Source of the DNA: Oscillatoriales cyanobacterium SM2_2_1
GTDB taxonomy: Bacteria > Cyanobacteriota > Cyanobacteriia > Pseudanabaenales > Pseudanabaenaceae
NCBI GenBank assembly: GCA_012031145.1
Contig: JAAUUH010000014.1
Coordinates: forward strand, 1 to 40,681
Direction: 5' to 3'
DNA length: 40,681 nucleotides
The notes under the pieces are model-generated. The model was not told where the DNA came from and searched no databases. It saw only the letters and a list, made by a program, of their open reading frames with translations. The stretch's first letter is position 1. Each line of letters starts with the position of its first letter. Positions 1 to 8,605 of the stretch are shown here, one piece after another. The position numbers and the translations under genes were made by a program.

Positions 1-147
1 TTCGTTAAGCTGGCGATCGGCAGCCCGATAGTCCGCCTCGGAACAGCGGTTAAGATCCCGCTGGGTTTGGGGATTGCGGCAGTCGATAGACTGGGCCCAA
101 ACAGGGCAACCAAAAACACGAATGGCGCAATCACCCCAATGACGCAT
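1..147 (-). CDS. LprI-like (lysozyme inhibitor family) protein, 3' end beyond window
   Basis: Forty-nine codons are visible, and the C-terminus lies beyond the left edge. The frame contains a cysteine, then a TQRDLNRC stretch, then AADRQLNE, matching the start of the LprI/DUF1311 domain (C...TQ..MN.C....Y..AD..LN). Proteins of this family are usually exported and small, and some inhibit lysozyme, but many have no known role. The residues before the domain (MRHWGDCAIRVFG...) make a poor signal peptide, so the start is uncertain. A second ATG at 168 opens a different frame that looks like a hydrophobic leader, so a frameshift near the start is possible. The domain call is fairly safe; the exact function is not. 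Confidence 0.6.
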   Translation of the reverse strand, partial: MRHWGDCAIRVFGCPVWAQSIDCRNPQTQRDLNRCSEADYRAADRQLNE

Positions 148-179
148 CCGCAGCCATAAATTTTAGTCATCGACCCACC

Positions 180-443
180 CTAGGAAAAAGTGACTTGGTT
201 TTGCTGCCACTGGCTGGGCGAAAAAGTGCGCAGTTGCAGGGCATGAACCGCACCGCTCTGGAGGGGCTCCTTTAGGGCATCATTCACTAGACGGTGTTGC
301 TTGACGGTGGTTAGCCCCTCAAATTCAGGGGCGACTACGATCGCCGCAAAGTGCTGACCATCTTGGTTGGGGTCTTGGACATCAACTTGGGCCTGGGGCA
401 AGGCCTGCAGAATCAAATCACGAATGGCATCGGCAGTCATCAT
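180..443 (-). CDS. BolA family protein
   Basis: An 87-residue protein. BolA proteins pair with monothiol glutaredoxins through a shared [2Fe-2S] cluster and take part in iron-sulfur handling and stress regulation. The sequence shows the BolA fold pattern: an N-terminal helix (IRDLILQALP), a DGQHF strand, and the VVAPEFEGL...KQHRLVNDAL segment that carries the conserved VSPEFEG...RHR-like motif. The histidine at KQHR fits the cluster-ligand position. The start is taken at the ATG pair (443 or 440), because the longer upstream frame would run through the end of the neighbouring EAL gene without similarity to BolA. No glutaredoxin gene is next to it in this window. Confidence 0.88.
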   Translation of the reverse strand: MMTADAIRDLILQALPQAQVDVQDPNQDGQHFAAIVVAPEFEGLTTVKQHRLVNDALKEPLQSGAVHALQLRTFSPSQWQQNQVTFS

Positions 444-465
444 CGGCACGGGGATACAAATAAAT

Positions 466-1560
466 CTATTGTACCGAGAGGGCGATCGCCCGTTGCGGTT
501 GATCCGCAGGTTTGCCAAACAAATAGCCCTGGACAAATGTTGCCCCAGCCCGGCGAAACCAATGCCACTCCTCGACGGTCTCGATGCCCTCAGCAACCGT
601 AGCAATGCCTAGTTCCTGGGTGATTTCCAGAATTTTGCTGGTAATCGTGGCCTTGTAGGTATCATCATAAACATGGCGGGTTAGCTCCATATCTAGCTTC
701 ACATAGTCGGGGCGAAGCTGATGCAACAAATTAAGGGATGAATAGCCTGAACCAATGTCATCTAGGGCCACTTGAAATCCTGCACGACGATAAAAAGTCA
801 GAATTTCCTGTAGCCGTGCTAAGTCTTGAACCTGCTCCGATTCGGTAATTTCAAAAACTATTTTTTCGTGGGCTACCCCCAAGGCGTCAATCACTCGCAC
901 TGTGGAACTGAGACAAAAGGAAGGATCATAAATTGAGGTCGGTGTGAAGTTAATAAATAGCTTTTCAGGAAATCCGTGATGGCTCATCTGCCGAATGGCA
1001 CTTTGACGGGCCGCTAGGTCTAGGTGAAATAAAACCCCCGCTGATTTTGCTGCCGTCAACAGACGAAAAGGCGGTACTAAATTGGCTCCATCGACACCGC
1101 GCATCAGGGCTTCGTAGGCGAAAATTCGCTCCGGGTGCTCGACCGAAACAATGGGCTGAAAGTGACTGGTTATGCGTTGTTCGGCCAAAAGGTCAAGCAA
1201 CCATTGGGAATTAAATAGGGCCAGAAGACGCCGCAAAGACATCACACAGGGCAGATCGGCAAAACTAGGGGAACAGTTGGGTTGGGTAATGAGCGATCGC
1301 GTGTCCTGTAATTCTGTGTCGGTCAAAATTTCGCCGAGGATGGCAAACATCGGCTGAATATTACTCTCTAAATAGCTGATCATGACCCGCGCATCGGCGG
1401 CTACAACAGTCATCGTGAGGGATAGTTCTTGCAGTCGAGTGACGGCCTTGTTAAAGGTGTGACCAATGGGAAACCAGAGATAAAGGTCGCCCTGCATAGG
1501 TAGTTTATTCGGTAAAACTTCGCATCGATTGCAGCCCCTAATACTTGTTTCGCAATTCAT
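466..1560 (-). CDS. EAL domain cyclic-di-GMP phosphodiesterase
   Basis: A 364-residue cytoplasmic protein expected to hydrolyse c-di-GMP to pGpG. The EAL domain covers about residues 125-360. It keeps the full catalytic set: E150 in EALMR, N204 (INFTP), E237 (FEITE), the D267-D268 pair (ALDDIGSGY), K288 (YVKLD), E324 (AEGIE) and Q344. No GGDEF partner is present. The first 125 residues are not a PAS or GAF domain I can recognise. They hold three cysteines at 3, 10 and 13 and a LYLWFPIGHT stretch, possibly a metal or redox sensor. ATG 1560 is preferred over the TTG at 1578, because a G-rich stretch sits just upstream of the ATG. Confidence 0.9.
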   Translation of the reverse strand: MNCETSIRGCNRCEVLPNKLPMQGDLYLWFPIGHTFNKAVTRLQELSLTMTVVAADARVMISYLESNIQPMFAILGEILTDTELQDTRSLITQPNCSPSFADLPCVMSLRRLLALFNSQWLLDLLAEQRITSHFQPIVSVEHPERIFAYEALMRGVDGANLVPPFRLLTAAKSAGVLFHLDLAARQSAIRQMSHHGFPEKLFINFTPTSIYDPSFCLSSTVRVIDALGVAHEKIVFEITESEQVQDLARLQEILTFYRRAGFQVALDDIGSGYSSLNLLHQLRPDYVKLDMELTRHVYDDTYKATITSKILEITQELGIATVAEGIETVEEWHWFRRAGATFVQGYLFGKPADQPQRAIALSVQ

Positions 1561-1641
1561 GTTCAAAAAGCCCCCCAAGCCCGTAGCGGTGTTCTTTTGC
1601 TTATCTTTCCATTGTAGGGAGTCTCGAATCCGATAGTTAAT

Positions 1642-2094
1642 TTAACGCACAATCATGACTGGCACCGACGCATGGTGGGCGACATAATCGCTGACACTGC
1701 CCAGCAGCAGGCGCTCCAACCCACCCAACCCCCGTGACCCCAATACCAGGAAGTCCGGCTGTTCTTCAGCGGCGATCGCACAGAGGCGTTCCCGAGCGAA
1801 GCCCCGCTCTAAGCGTTGCTCACAGGGCACCCCTGCGGTTTGGCATAGGGCTTGAGCATGGTCTAAAATCCCCTGGGCCGAGGTGATTATTTTCTGTTCT
1901 AGATCCAAATCAGGGAGGCTGCGCAGGTTCACCCAATCCCCTGTGGGCATCAGTACCTCCGGCACATAGGTCATTTGGAGTTCGGCAACGGTGACTAGGA
2001 TGACCTGGGATGGTGTTGCCGTTGCCAGCGCTAATGTTTTCTTGAGGGCGCGATCACTAGCGTTCGAGCCGTCTATGGCCACAATAAATTTCAT
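1642..2094 (-). CDS. Universal stress protein, UspA family
   Basis: A single-domain, 150-residue Usp. It opens with the typical KFIVAIDGS strand and nucleotide-contact aspartate. It ends with the ATP-binding signature G-x2-G-x9-G-S (GSRG...LLLGSVSD), followed by a HASVPVMIVR terminal strand. This makes it the ATP-binding type rather than the non-binding UspA type. Such proteins are cytosolic dimers made under stress, and the specific role is not predictable from sequence. It is divergent from the cysteine synthase-like gene, with a 123-bp shared upstream region. Confidence 0.9.
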   Translation of the reverse strand: MKFIVAIDGSNASDRALKKTLALATATPSQVILVTVAELQMTYVPEVLMPTGDWVNLRSLPDLDLEQKIITSAQGILDHAQALCQTAGVPCEQRLERGFARERLCAIAAEEQPDFLVLGSRGLGGLERLLLGSVSDYVAHHASVPVMIVR

Positions 2095-2217
2095 AGCCCC
2101 TTCCTGTGATCCCTACTGATCACTACGCGGTATAGTCGTGTTGGTGGATACATCTCTATAGTTCTAACTTAGCGAGAAATGCATCCATTGATCGACTCCA
2201 TTCATCACTCGTAACAC

Positions 2218-3225
2218 ATGACCAGTCGTGATATTCGCCGTGGCTTTATCGACACGGTGGGCCACACGCCCCTGATTTTGATTGAATCCCTCTCCCAAGC
2301 GACGGGCTGCACCATTTTGGGAAAAGCAGAGTTCCTCAACCCCGGCGGCAGTGTCAAGGATCGGGCGGCGCTGTTTATGGTTTTAGCAGCCGAACAATCG
2401 GGGGAGCTGTCACCGGGGGGCACTATTGTGGAGGGAACTGCCGGCAATACGGGCATCGGGCTCACCCTAGTGGCTAATGCGCGGGGCTACCGTGCGGTAA
2501 TTGTGATGCCCGACAATCAGTCTTCAGAAAAAATTTCCCTATTGCGATCGCTTGGAGCCGAGGTGGAACTGGTGCCGGCCGTGCCCTTTAGCAACCCCAA
2601 CCACTTTTACCACACCGCCAAGCGCCGCGGCGAGGAACTGCCCGGTGCCTTTTGGGCCAATCAATTTGAAAACGAAGCCAATGCTGAATCCCACTACCAA
2701 ACCACCGGGCCCGAAATCTGGCAGCAAACGGGGGGTGAACTGGATGGCATCGTCCTGTCTTCGGGTACAGGGGGCACTATCGGCGGTGTGACCGCCTACC
2801 TTAAGGAGCAAAATCCCCAGATCCACACCTACCTGATCGATCCTCCCGGCTCCGGGTTGTACAGCTATGTCACCACCGGTGAATTTCGGGCCGAGGGTAG
2901 CTCGATTACCGAAGGTATTGGCATCAATCGTATGACCGCTAATTTCCGCCGTGCCCGCCTCGATGGAGCTTTTCAAGGCACCGATTTAGAAGCGATTGAG
3001 ATGGCCTATTACCTTTTAAGGCGCGATGGTTTATTTGTGGGTAGTTCGGCGGCCCTTAATGTGGTGGGTGCCGTGCGCCTGGCCCAAAGGCTGGGGCCGG
3101 GGCACGCGATCGCCACAATCCTCTGCGATGGTGGGGGGCGATACCAGAGTCGGATGTTCGATGCCCAGTGGCTGGCCAGTAAAAATCTCATGCCCACTGC
3201 CAAGGGGTTAGAATTCTTATCCTAA
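2218..3225 (+). CDS. PLP-dependent cysteine synthase-like protein
   Basis: 335 residues, fold-type II PLP enzyme of the cysteine synthase/cystathionine beta-synthase family. K47 in [11 protein letters not shown] is the expected PLP Schiff-base lysine. [11 protein letters not shown] (about 72-82) is the substrate-binding loop, and [10 protein letters not shown] (about 186-195) is the phosphate-binding loop. The expected reaction is O-acetylserine plus sulfide to cysteine. The family also contains paralogues with other beta-replacement substrates, and the long C-terminal part after the core hints at a subgroup distinct from classic CysK. It lies 14 bp upstream of trpA and is probably cotranscribed with it. 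Confidence 0.85.
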   Translation: MTSRDIRRGFIDTVGHTPLILIESLSQATGCTILGKAEFLNPGGSVKDRAALFMVLAAEQSGELSPGGTIVEGTAGNTGIGLTLVANARGYRAVIVMPDNQSSEKISLLRSLGAEVELVPAVPFSNPNHFYHTAKRRGEELPGAFWANQFENEANAESHYQTTGPEIWQQTGGELDGIVLSSGTGGTIGGVTAYLKEQNPQIHTYLIDPPGSGLYSYVTTGEFRAEGSSITEGIGINRMTANFRRARLDGAFQGTDLEAIEMAYYLLRRDGLFVGSSAALNVVGAVRLAQRLGPGHAIATILCDGGGRYQSRMFDAQWLASKNLMPTAKGLEFLS

Positions 3226-3239
3226 TTGTTGCGTGCACC

Positions 3240-4043
3240 ATGGCATCTTCCTCAATTTCTGCGACCTTTGAAACGTTGCGATCGCGCGGTGAATCCGCCC
3301 TGATTCCCTTTTTGGTAGCCGGAGACCCTTCCTTAGACACCACGGCGGCAGCCCTGATGGCCTTGGATCGCCATGGAGCCGATGTCATTGAACTGGGTAT
3401 TCCCTATGCCGATCCCTTGGCTGATGGCCCAGTGATTCAGGCGGCGGCTACGCGGGCCCTCGGGCGGGGCACCAAACTGGCTGGCATTCTGGAGATGCTG
3501 CGCGCGGTTACGCCGGAGTTGCGATCGCCCGTCGTGCTGTTCTCCTATTACAACCCTATGCTGCACATGGGGATTCCCAAATTTCTCCAACAAATCTATG
3601 ACGCCGGAGCGCGGGGGCTGGTGGTGCCCGACCTGCCCCTCGAAGAGGCAATGGCGGTGATGGAGCCAGCCCGGGACGTCGGCATTGAGGTGATTTTATT
3701 GGTGGCTCCCACCAGTCCGCCGGCCCGTTGTGCGGCGATCGCGGCCCAGTCCGAGGGCTTTATCTATCTGGTGAGCACTACGGGGGTAACGGGGGTTCGT
3801 CAACAGGTTGCCAAGGGGGTCAAGACTATGCTAGAAACCTTACGAACTTTGACGGATAAACCAATTGGGGTTGGTTTCGGCATTTCCCAACCCGAGCACG
3901 CCCGTCAAGTGGTGGACTGGGGGGCAGACGCGGTGATCGTGGGCAGTGCCATGGTGCGGCGACTGGCAGAACCCCAGGGACTGGATGCGGTGGTTTCCCT
4001 CTGTCAAAGCCTTAAGCGAGCAATGCGGCAGGAATTAGCATGA
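3240..4043 (+). CDS. trpA: Tryptophan synthase alpha subunit
   Basis: 267 residues, the normal length. TrpA cleaves indole-3-glycerol phosphate to indole and glyceraldehyde-3-phosphate and channels indole to TrpB. The catalytic residues are present as E51 ([11 protein letters not shown]) and D62 (ADGPVIQ), equivalent to E49 and D60 of the enteric enzyme. The phosphate-binding GFGIS and VIVGSA segments are also seen. No trpB is adjacent, which is common in cyanobacteria where trp genes are scattered. The stop codon overlaps the next start as ATGA, so translation of the CofE-like gene is probably coupled. Confidence 0.97.
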   Translation: MASSSISATFETLRSRGESALIPFLVAGDPSLDTTAAALMALDRHGADVIELGIPYADPLADGPVIQAAATRALGRGTKLAGILEMLRAVTPELRSPVVLFSYYNPMLHMGIPKFLQQIYDAGARGLVVPDLPLEEAMAVMEPARDVGIEVILLVAPTSPPARCAAIAAQSEGFIYLVSTTGVTGVRQQVAKGVKTMLETLRTLTDKPIGVGFGISQPEHARQVVDWGADAVIVGSAMVRRLAEPQGLDAVVSLCQSLKRAMRQELA

Positions 4044-5215
4044 ACGGGTGGCAACTGGCGGCTCTGGGGGGGCTATGTCTCCCGGTTTTGGCATGGCTGT
4101 GGGTGGAGTGGCGCTATCAGGAGCGGCAGCGGGCAGCCCTCACCCTCGACCAAGGGGTGTGGCGATTCAAGCATTTTGAGCCACTGTTCTATCAGGTGGA
4201 GGTGGAATTTGCTGCCATTAACGACCATCCACGCCAAGATGTTTTTTTGACGGAGGTGCGTCCCGAGCTTTCGCTCCTATCCCAAGCTAGTTTGGAGCAG
4301 GTGACCTATCAACTTAAGGTGCGATCGCGCCATGAGGGGGTTGTTTCCCGCGTTGATGGCTACTGGGAGTCCTTTATTGTCAAGGGGAATCGCCGCACCC
4401 ACCTGGATGTGATCCTCGAGATCCGGGGACAGCCCCTCGATGCCCTCGAAAGCGCTTGGCTGCGGCTGCACTATGTCACCTATGGACCCGAAGGTCGCCA
4501 AGAGCAGGTGCGCCATTGCATCATTCCGCTCCAGTTTCCCGAAACCCAGCGCCGCGCCCTCTGGCGACCGACCACCGATGCCGATGTGTTGCCCATTCGC
4601 ACCCACCTGTTAACCGTATCTGACACCTTTCCCGAATTGATCCAGCGCTATGTGCAGGAGCACGCCCAGCCGGGGGATATCCTCACCATCGCCGAGACTC
4701 CCGTGGCCATTATGCAGGGGCGGTGGCGACACCCGACCGATGTGCGTCCGGGGTGGTTGGCCAAGCGGCTCTGCCACTATTTTTTACCGATGTCAAGCCT
4801 GGCTACGGCCTGTGGGCTTCAGGTGCTCATCGATGAGTCGGGAGCTTGGCGGGTAGGTGTGGCGTTTTTAGTTGGGGCGATCGCCAAGGGAATCTTCCGC
4901 ATTCCGGGGGTGTTTTACCGTCTGGCTGGTGAACAGGCGCGGCTAATTGATGATGTGACCGGTACCCTACCGCCCTACGACCAATTTATTGTGCTCGGCC
5001 CCAAAGATCCCCAAGGTGTGGTGGAAGAAATCAGGCAAGAGACTGGGCTTGAAGCGGCGATCGTCGATGTCAATGATCTAAAGCGGGTGAAAGTCCTAGC
5101 GGCAACGACTGGGGTCTCGGAGGAATTGCTCAATCAAGCTCTGTTGCTGAATCCGGCGGGCAATGCAGCGGAACAAACGCCAATTGTCCTAATTCGACCC
5201 AACGCGACCGAATAG
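4040..5215 (+). CDS. CofE-like (F420-0:gamma-glutamyl ligase family) protein
   Basis: 391 residues. It starts with a likely membrane anchor (about residues 5-22, [17 protein letters not shown]), followed by a region of about 170 residues with no recognised domain. The C-terminal half has a CofE-like core: [17 protein letters not shown] resembles the start of gamma-glutamyl ligases, and later come a glycine-rich helix and a YDQFIVLGP strand. CofE adds glutamate to coenzyme F420-0, but no other F420 gene is present here, so the true substrate is unknown. It overlaps trpA by four bases. Domain assignment is from memory of cyanobacterial relatives. The N-terminal fusion is clear, the function is not. 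Confidence 0.65.
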   Translation: MNGWQLAALGGLCLPVLAWLWVEWRYQERQRAALTLDQGVWRFKHFEPLFYQVEVEFAAINDHPRQDVFLTEVRPELSLLSQASLEQVTYQLKVRSRHEGVVSRVDGYWESFIVKGNRRTHLDVILEIRGQPLDALESAWLRLHYVTYGPEGRQEQVRHCIIPLQFPETQRRALWRPTTDADVLPIRTHLLTVSDTFPELIQRYVQEHAQPGDILTIAETPVAIMQGRWRHPTDVRPGWLAKRLCHYFLPMSSLATACGLQVLIDESGAWRVGVAFLVGAIAKGIFRIPGVFYRLAGEQARLIDDVTGTLPPYDQFIVLGPKDPQGVVEEIRQETGLEAAIVDVNDLKRVKVLAATTGVSEELLNQALLLNPAGNAAEQTPIVLIRPNATE

Positions 5216-5566
5216 CGCAGTTTTTCACTGGACAGGAGCGATTTAACTAGCATTCCTTACCATGGTCTTTAAAGCTCTGCTTTGGTACTAGTGCAAGTCA
5301 AGATGATGTTATGGCTAAAATGTCGGCGAGACCGGGGATGACGAGATCTGACTAGATCCTTGAAGGGGTTTAGCCTTAGAGCGACAGAGGTTAGGGCAAT
5401 CACAATCCCCATGCTGGAGTAACTGTTCACGTTGACAGTTATCAGTAACTCAGGCTGACTGATTTACCACACAGTCGTACCAAATCCCAAAGTGGCACAT
5501 TCGCCTTCGAGAAATCTTGAACCATCAACTAAATTCAGGTTGACAACCTTTCCCCGGGTAATCAAC
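5216..5566. other. Intergenic region upstream of the KAS III-diiron cassette
   Basis: No convincing gene in 351 bp. It contains a cluster of interlocking inverted repeats (listed separately at 5420-5463). A GTG at 5492 opens in frame with the downstream gene, but the 25 residues it would add do not resemble the ketoacyl synthase fold. I therefore treat this part as leader. No strong sigma70 promoter could be picked out by eye. Confidence 0.5.
5420..5463. promoter_or_regulatory. Interlocking inverted repeats, candidate operator
   Basis: TAACTGT (5420-5426) and ACAGTTA (5435-5441) form a perfect inverted repeat around an 8-base spacer. The right arm then pairs again: AGTTA (5437-5441) with TAACT (5446-5450). 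ATCAGT (5441-5446) pairs with ACTGAT (5458-5463). The cluster ends about 100 bp before the ATG of the fused ketoacyl synthase gene, a plausible place for a repressor or activator site. It does not match the NtcA or CRP consensus. Confidence 0.4.
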
Positions 5567-7459
5567 ATGTCTGCAAATGCCTATATCAATAGTATTGGTC
5601 AATTTCTTCCTGGGCAACCCATTAGTAATGATCAGATGGAATCCTATCTGGGAATGATTGCTAACCGTCCTTCCAAGGTCAAAAATCGAATTCTGAGAAA
5701 TAATGGAATTCAGCAACGGTACTATGCCCTTGACCAAAATCAAAATTCCACTCACCTAAACAGTGAAATGGCAGCCGCAGCAGTGCGGTCAGCGATCGCC
5801 AAAATTAATTTAGATCCGCAAGCGTTCGACCTGTTAGCCTGTGCCACCACCTGGGCAGATTTAATCGTGCCGAGCTTTGCCAGTATGGTGCATGGCGAGT
5901 TAACCGAATTTCCGCCTTTAGAAATAGTCTCCACCCAAGGTGTCTGCTGCGCTGGGATCGCTGCACTAAAATATGCTGCCTCGCAAGTGCAGTTGGGTTA
6001 TAGACAGCAGGCGATCGCAGTGGCATCGGAAATACCATCTCGCCTTTTTAAAGCAAGTCGATTTGCTGCAGAAGATACAGTCCAATCCGGTAAGCCCTTA
6101 CCCTTTGACACTGAGTTTTTGCGATGGATGCTATCGGACGGAGCGGGTGCCGTAGTCATCCAAAATCATGCTAATCCCCGAGGACTAAGCTTGAAAATCG
6201 AGTGGATTGAATTAATTTCCCATGCCAATGCCTACCCGGTATGCATGTATGCGGGAGCATCTGATGAAACTGCGAAAAAACCTTGGATGAATTATGAGTC
6301 ATATGCCGAAGTTGCCAAAACTGGCAGCTTGAATTTGCGTCAAAATATCAGACTTCTAGATCATGTGATCCAGTTGGGAGTCGAAGGCTGGCTGCGGTTG
6401 ATTCAAACAGATAAGGTTCGACCTGACAACATTGATTGGTTGCTGTGTCATTATTCTTCCCACATCTTTCGCGGTCAGATTATTGAGCTTTTAACGGAGG
6501 CAAACTGCATGATTCCAGAACATAAATGGTTCACCAATTTATACACTAGGGGTAATACGGGATGTGCTTCCATGTATTTGATGTTGGAAGAGCTATTTAA
6601 TTCTAGCAAACTGAAAGCAGGAGAAACTATATTCTGTTTCATTCCCGAAAGTGGCAGATTTACTACGGCATACATGATGCTGACAGTAGTTGATTCCCAA
6701 GGCGACCCTAAAATTGATTCTGAAGTCTGTCCTGAGGTTAACTTGCAATTGCTTTCCCCGCCGCTTGCTGCGACTGCTCCAACGCTTGAGGCCATTGCTG
6801 AACAATCAGTAGGGTCAGAATTGCTACGGGACTTAACCCTAGTCTGGCTAGAATTTGAACGAAAAATCCGGAGTGTAGAAGTCGTTAGAAAGCTGCACCG
6901 TGGAGACTTTACTTTGGCTGATTACAAAGCCTTGCTACTGAATCTGCGACCTCAAGTGGTCGAAGGAGCACGCTGGATTGCTCGTGCGGCTTCTAATATG
7001 ATTGATTTCAATCTGCGATCTACATTCATTGGTCATGCTCAGGATGAGCATCGGGACTATCAAATGTTAGAGAGTAATTATGTGGCTGTGGGCGGTGAAT
7101 TGAGTGAGATTACCAACGCCGAGAAGAATATTGGCAGCGAAGCCCTCTCCGCCTTTATCTTTCATCAGGCATCTCAACCCAATCCTGTAGATCTGATTGG
7201 CAGCATCTTCATCATTGAGAGCATTGGTAATCGATTAGCGGGGCCGTGGGCCGAGGAAATTAAAAAACTCTTGAACTTGCGCGATCAACAAGTCTCGTTT
7301 TTGGCCTATCACAGTGCCAATGATCAATCCCATGTAGCCAAATTGCAAGCCCTGATTCATGCCAACTGGATTACTACTGCGATCGCCAGGCGGATTATTC
7401 TTACGGCAAGGGTCACAGCTAAGCTGTACCTGATGCAACTGGAAGAAATTGGAGGATAA
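5567..7459 (+). CDS. Fusion: ketoacyl-ACP synthase III-like + heme-oxygenase-like diiron oxidase
   Basis: 630 residues from ATG 5567. Residues about 1-380 form a KAS III/thiolase fold with a complete Cys-His-Asn triad: C128 in GVCCAG, H295 in LLCHYSSH and N330 in RGNTGCAS. This set suits condensing or acyl-transfer chemistry on an acyl-CoA or acyl-ACP. Residues about 420-615 are all-helical and carry the ligand pattern of the 'iron-containing redox enzyme' (TenA/CADD-like) group: H490, E494 and H495 in HAQDEH, E551 in FIIESIG, and H582-x3-D586-x2-H589. The linker is proline-rich. The reading is condensation followed by O2-dependent oxidation or decarboxylation of the product; the product is unknown. 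The gene is AT-richer than its flanks and couples to the next gene 3 bp downstream. GTG 5492 is an alternative start. Confidence 0.8.
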   Translation: MSANAYINSIGQFLPGQPISNDQMESYLGMIANRPSKVKNRILRNNGIQQRYYALDQNQNSTHLNSEMAAAAVRSAIAKINLDPQAFDLLACATTWADLIVPSFASMVHGELTEFPPLEIVSTQGVCCAGIAALKYAASQVQLGYRQQAIAVASEIPSRLFKASRFAAEDTVQSGKPLPFDTEFLRWMLSDGAGAVVIQNHANPRGLSLKIEWIELISHANAYPVCMYAGASDETAKKPWMNYESYAEVAKTGSLNLRQNIRLLDHVIQLGVEGWLRLIQTDKVRPDNIDWLLCHYSSHIFRGQIIELLTEANCMIPEHKWFTNLYTRGNTGCASMYLMLEELFNSSKLKAGETIFCFIPESGRFTTAYMMLTVVDSQGDPKIDSEVCPEVNLQLLSPPLAATAPTLEAIAEQSVGSELLRDLTLVWLEFERKIRSVEVVRKLHRGDFTLADYKALLLNLRPQVVEGARWIARAASNMIDFNLRSTFIGHAQDEHRDYQMLESNYVAVGGELSEITNAEKNIGSEALSAFIFHQASQPNPVDLIGSIFIIESIGNRLAGPWAEEIKKLLNLRDQQVSFLAYHSANDQSHVAKLQALIHANWITTAIARRIILTARVTAKLYLMQLEEIGG

Positions 7460-7462
7460 GTA

Positions 7463-8320
7463 ATGAGTTCCAATCATGATCGCACTAATCCCGATGCGTG
7501 GGAGGCGTTATATCTGGATCAGTCTATTCCAGTGGACATGGTAGCTAAGTCTTACATGATTAAAGACCTGCGAAGTTGGAGTCGTAACTATCTTTTGATT
7601 CCGATCAAACTATTCGCCAATATTTTGTTGGCCATAATCATGACGGTCAAACGGATCTTACCCTTCCAGTTTAGTGCCTATCAAATAATGCATAGATCAG
7701 CAGCTTTTTTCCTTGACTACTTCGTCTCTCCCGAAGCTTGCTATCTCATTGTCAGGCATATCTGCCTTGGCTCTAATGTCATTAATTTCCTAATTGATAA
7801 TGGGCCTGACCAGAACATCCCCAAATCAAAACTCTATCCGCGCACAATTAGTGATTTAGCCCATAATGCATTCCTCGAACACGATCTTATTCTTTACAAC
7901 TTCATATTTGATTACAACGCGGCACAAATCCATAATCCTTTCTGGCTTGAGGATTTGAAGAAAAAAGGGTTGAACTATGACAGCATACAAGCCATTGATA
8001 TTGACATTGACATTTCGCAGCGAGGCTGGTTCAAGATCTTGGATTTGGAATCAGCAATTGAACTATTTAAGGTGTTTTATTCCCTTTGTCTGACTAGCGA
8101 TGAGTTTGCCAGAGCAGTTTTGTCATTGCAATTTGATGAGAATTTCGGTTGCTATGTTAGTGCTATTACTCAGGACTATAAATGGAATCATGTGATAGCC
8201 AATCGCCACCCCCTAGCCCCCAATAGTCCATTCAACGCCGCACGAGATTTATTCCTGCACGGGATCATCACCGAAGCTTTACATTGCTATTTGGAACTAC
8301 GAAAGCTGAGCTTAGGATAA
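7463..8320 (+). CDS. Unrecognised partner protein of the KAS III-diiron fusion
   Basis: 285 residues; I cannot assign a family with confidence. It begins with a hydrophilic NPDAWEALYLDQSIP segment, then a strongly hydrophobic stretch (about residues 44-68, YLLIPIKLFANILLAIIMTVKRI) that may be a membrane anchor or amphipathic helix. A middle region around 130-155 contains LAHNAFLEHDLILYNF, whose His/Glu/Asp spacing could bind metal but is not a known motif. GGAGGA at the very end of the upstream gene is a good ribosome-binding site. The 3-bp gap means the two proteins are almost certainly made together. It shares the AT-rich composition of the fusion gene. Confidence 0.75.
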   Translation: MSSNHDRTNPDAWEALYLDQSIPVDMVAKSYMIKDLRSWSRNYLLIPIKLFANILLAIIMTVKRILPFQFSAYQIMHRSAAFFLDYFVSPEACYLIVRHICLGSNVINFLIDNGPDQNIPKSKLYPRTISDLAHNAFLEHDLILYNFIFDYNAAQIHNPFWLEDLKKKGLNYDSIQAIDIDIDISQRGWFKILDLESAIELFKVFYSLCLTSDEFARAVLSLQFDENFGCYVSAITQDYKWNHVIANRHPLAPNSPFNAARDLFLHGIITEALHCYLELRKLSLG

Positions 8321-8605
8321 TTCTTCAAGATTTGAACGGAATTGGTTGAAGAATATCTGAACTTAATTCTGGGTCACGATAACTCCTTATCTATTTATCC
8401 GTTTTCTTGATTTGCGATATGGCAGCTTACCTAGTGATGTGAATTGCGATCGCCACTTACCGAAGAGAGCTTGCTAACATAGCGCTTCCCAAGTATTTTG
8501 GGCGGTTCGGCAAAGATCAAGAAATTCCATCGACACTGGCAATTGTGCTGGCGAAAAATGGTTTTAGTGACCCTAACACGCCAGGAATACCAACATTAAG
8601 TCTGC
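8321..8605. other. Intergenic DNA between the cassette and ccmP
   Basis: 285 bp between two converging genes, without a gene I can support. Directly at the stop codon ATTCTTCAA (8320-8328) can pair with TTGAAGAAT (8346-8354) across a 17-base loop. It lacks a U-tract, so it is a weak terminator at best. The rest shows only an isolated HIP1 site. Confidence 0.4.

Noticed and set aside
5492-5566. GTG start giving a 25-residue N-terminal extension of the fusion enzyme
   Set aside because: The added residues do not resemble the ketoacyl synthase fold, and the ATG at 5567 places the first strand where the family expects it.
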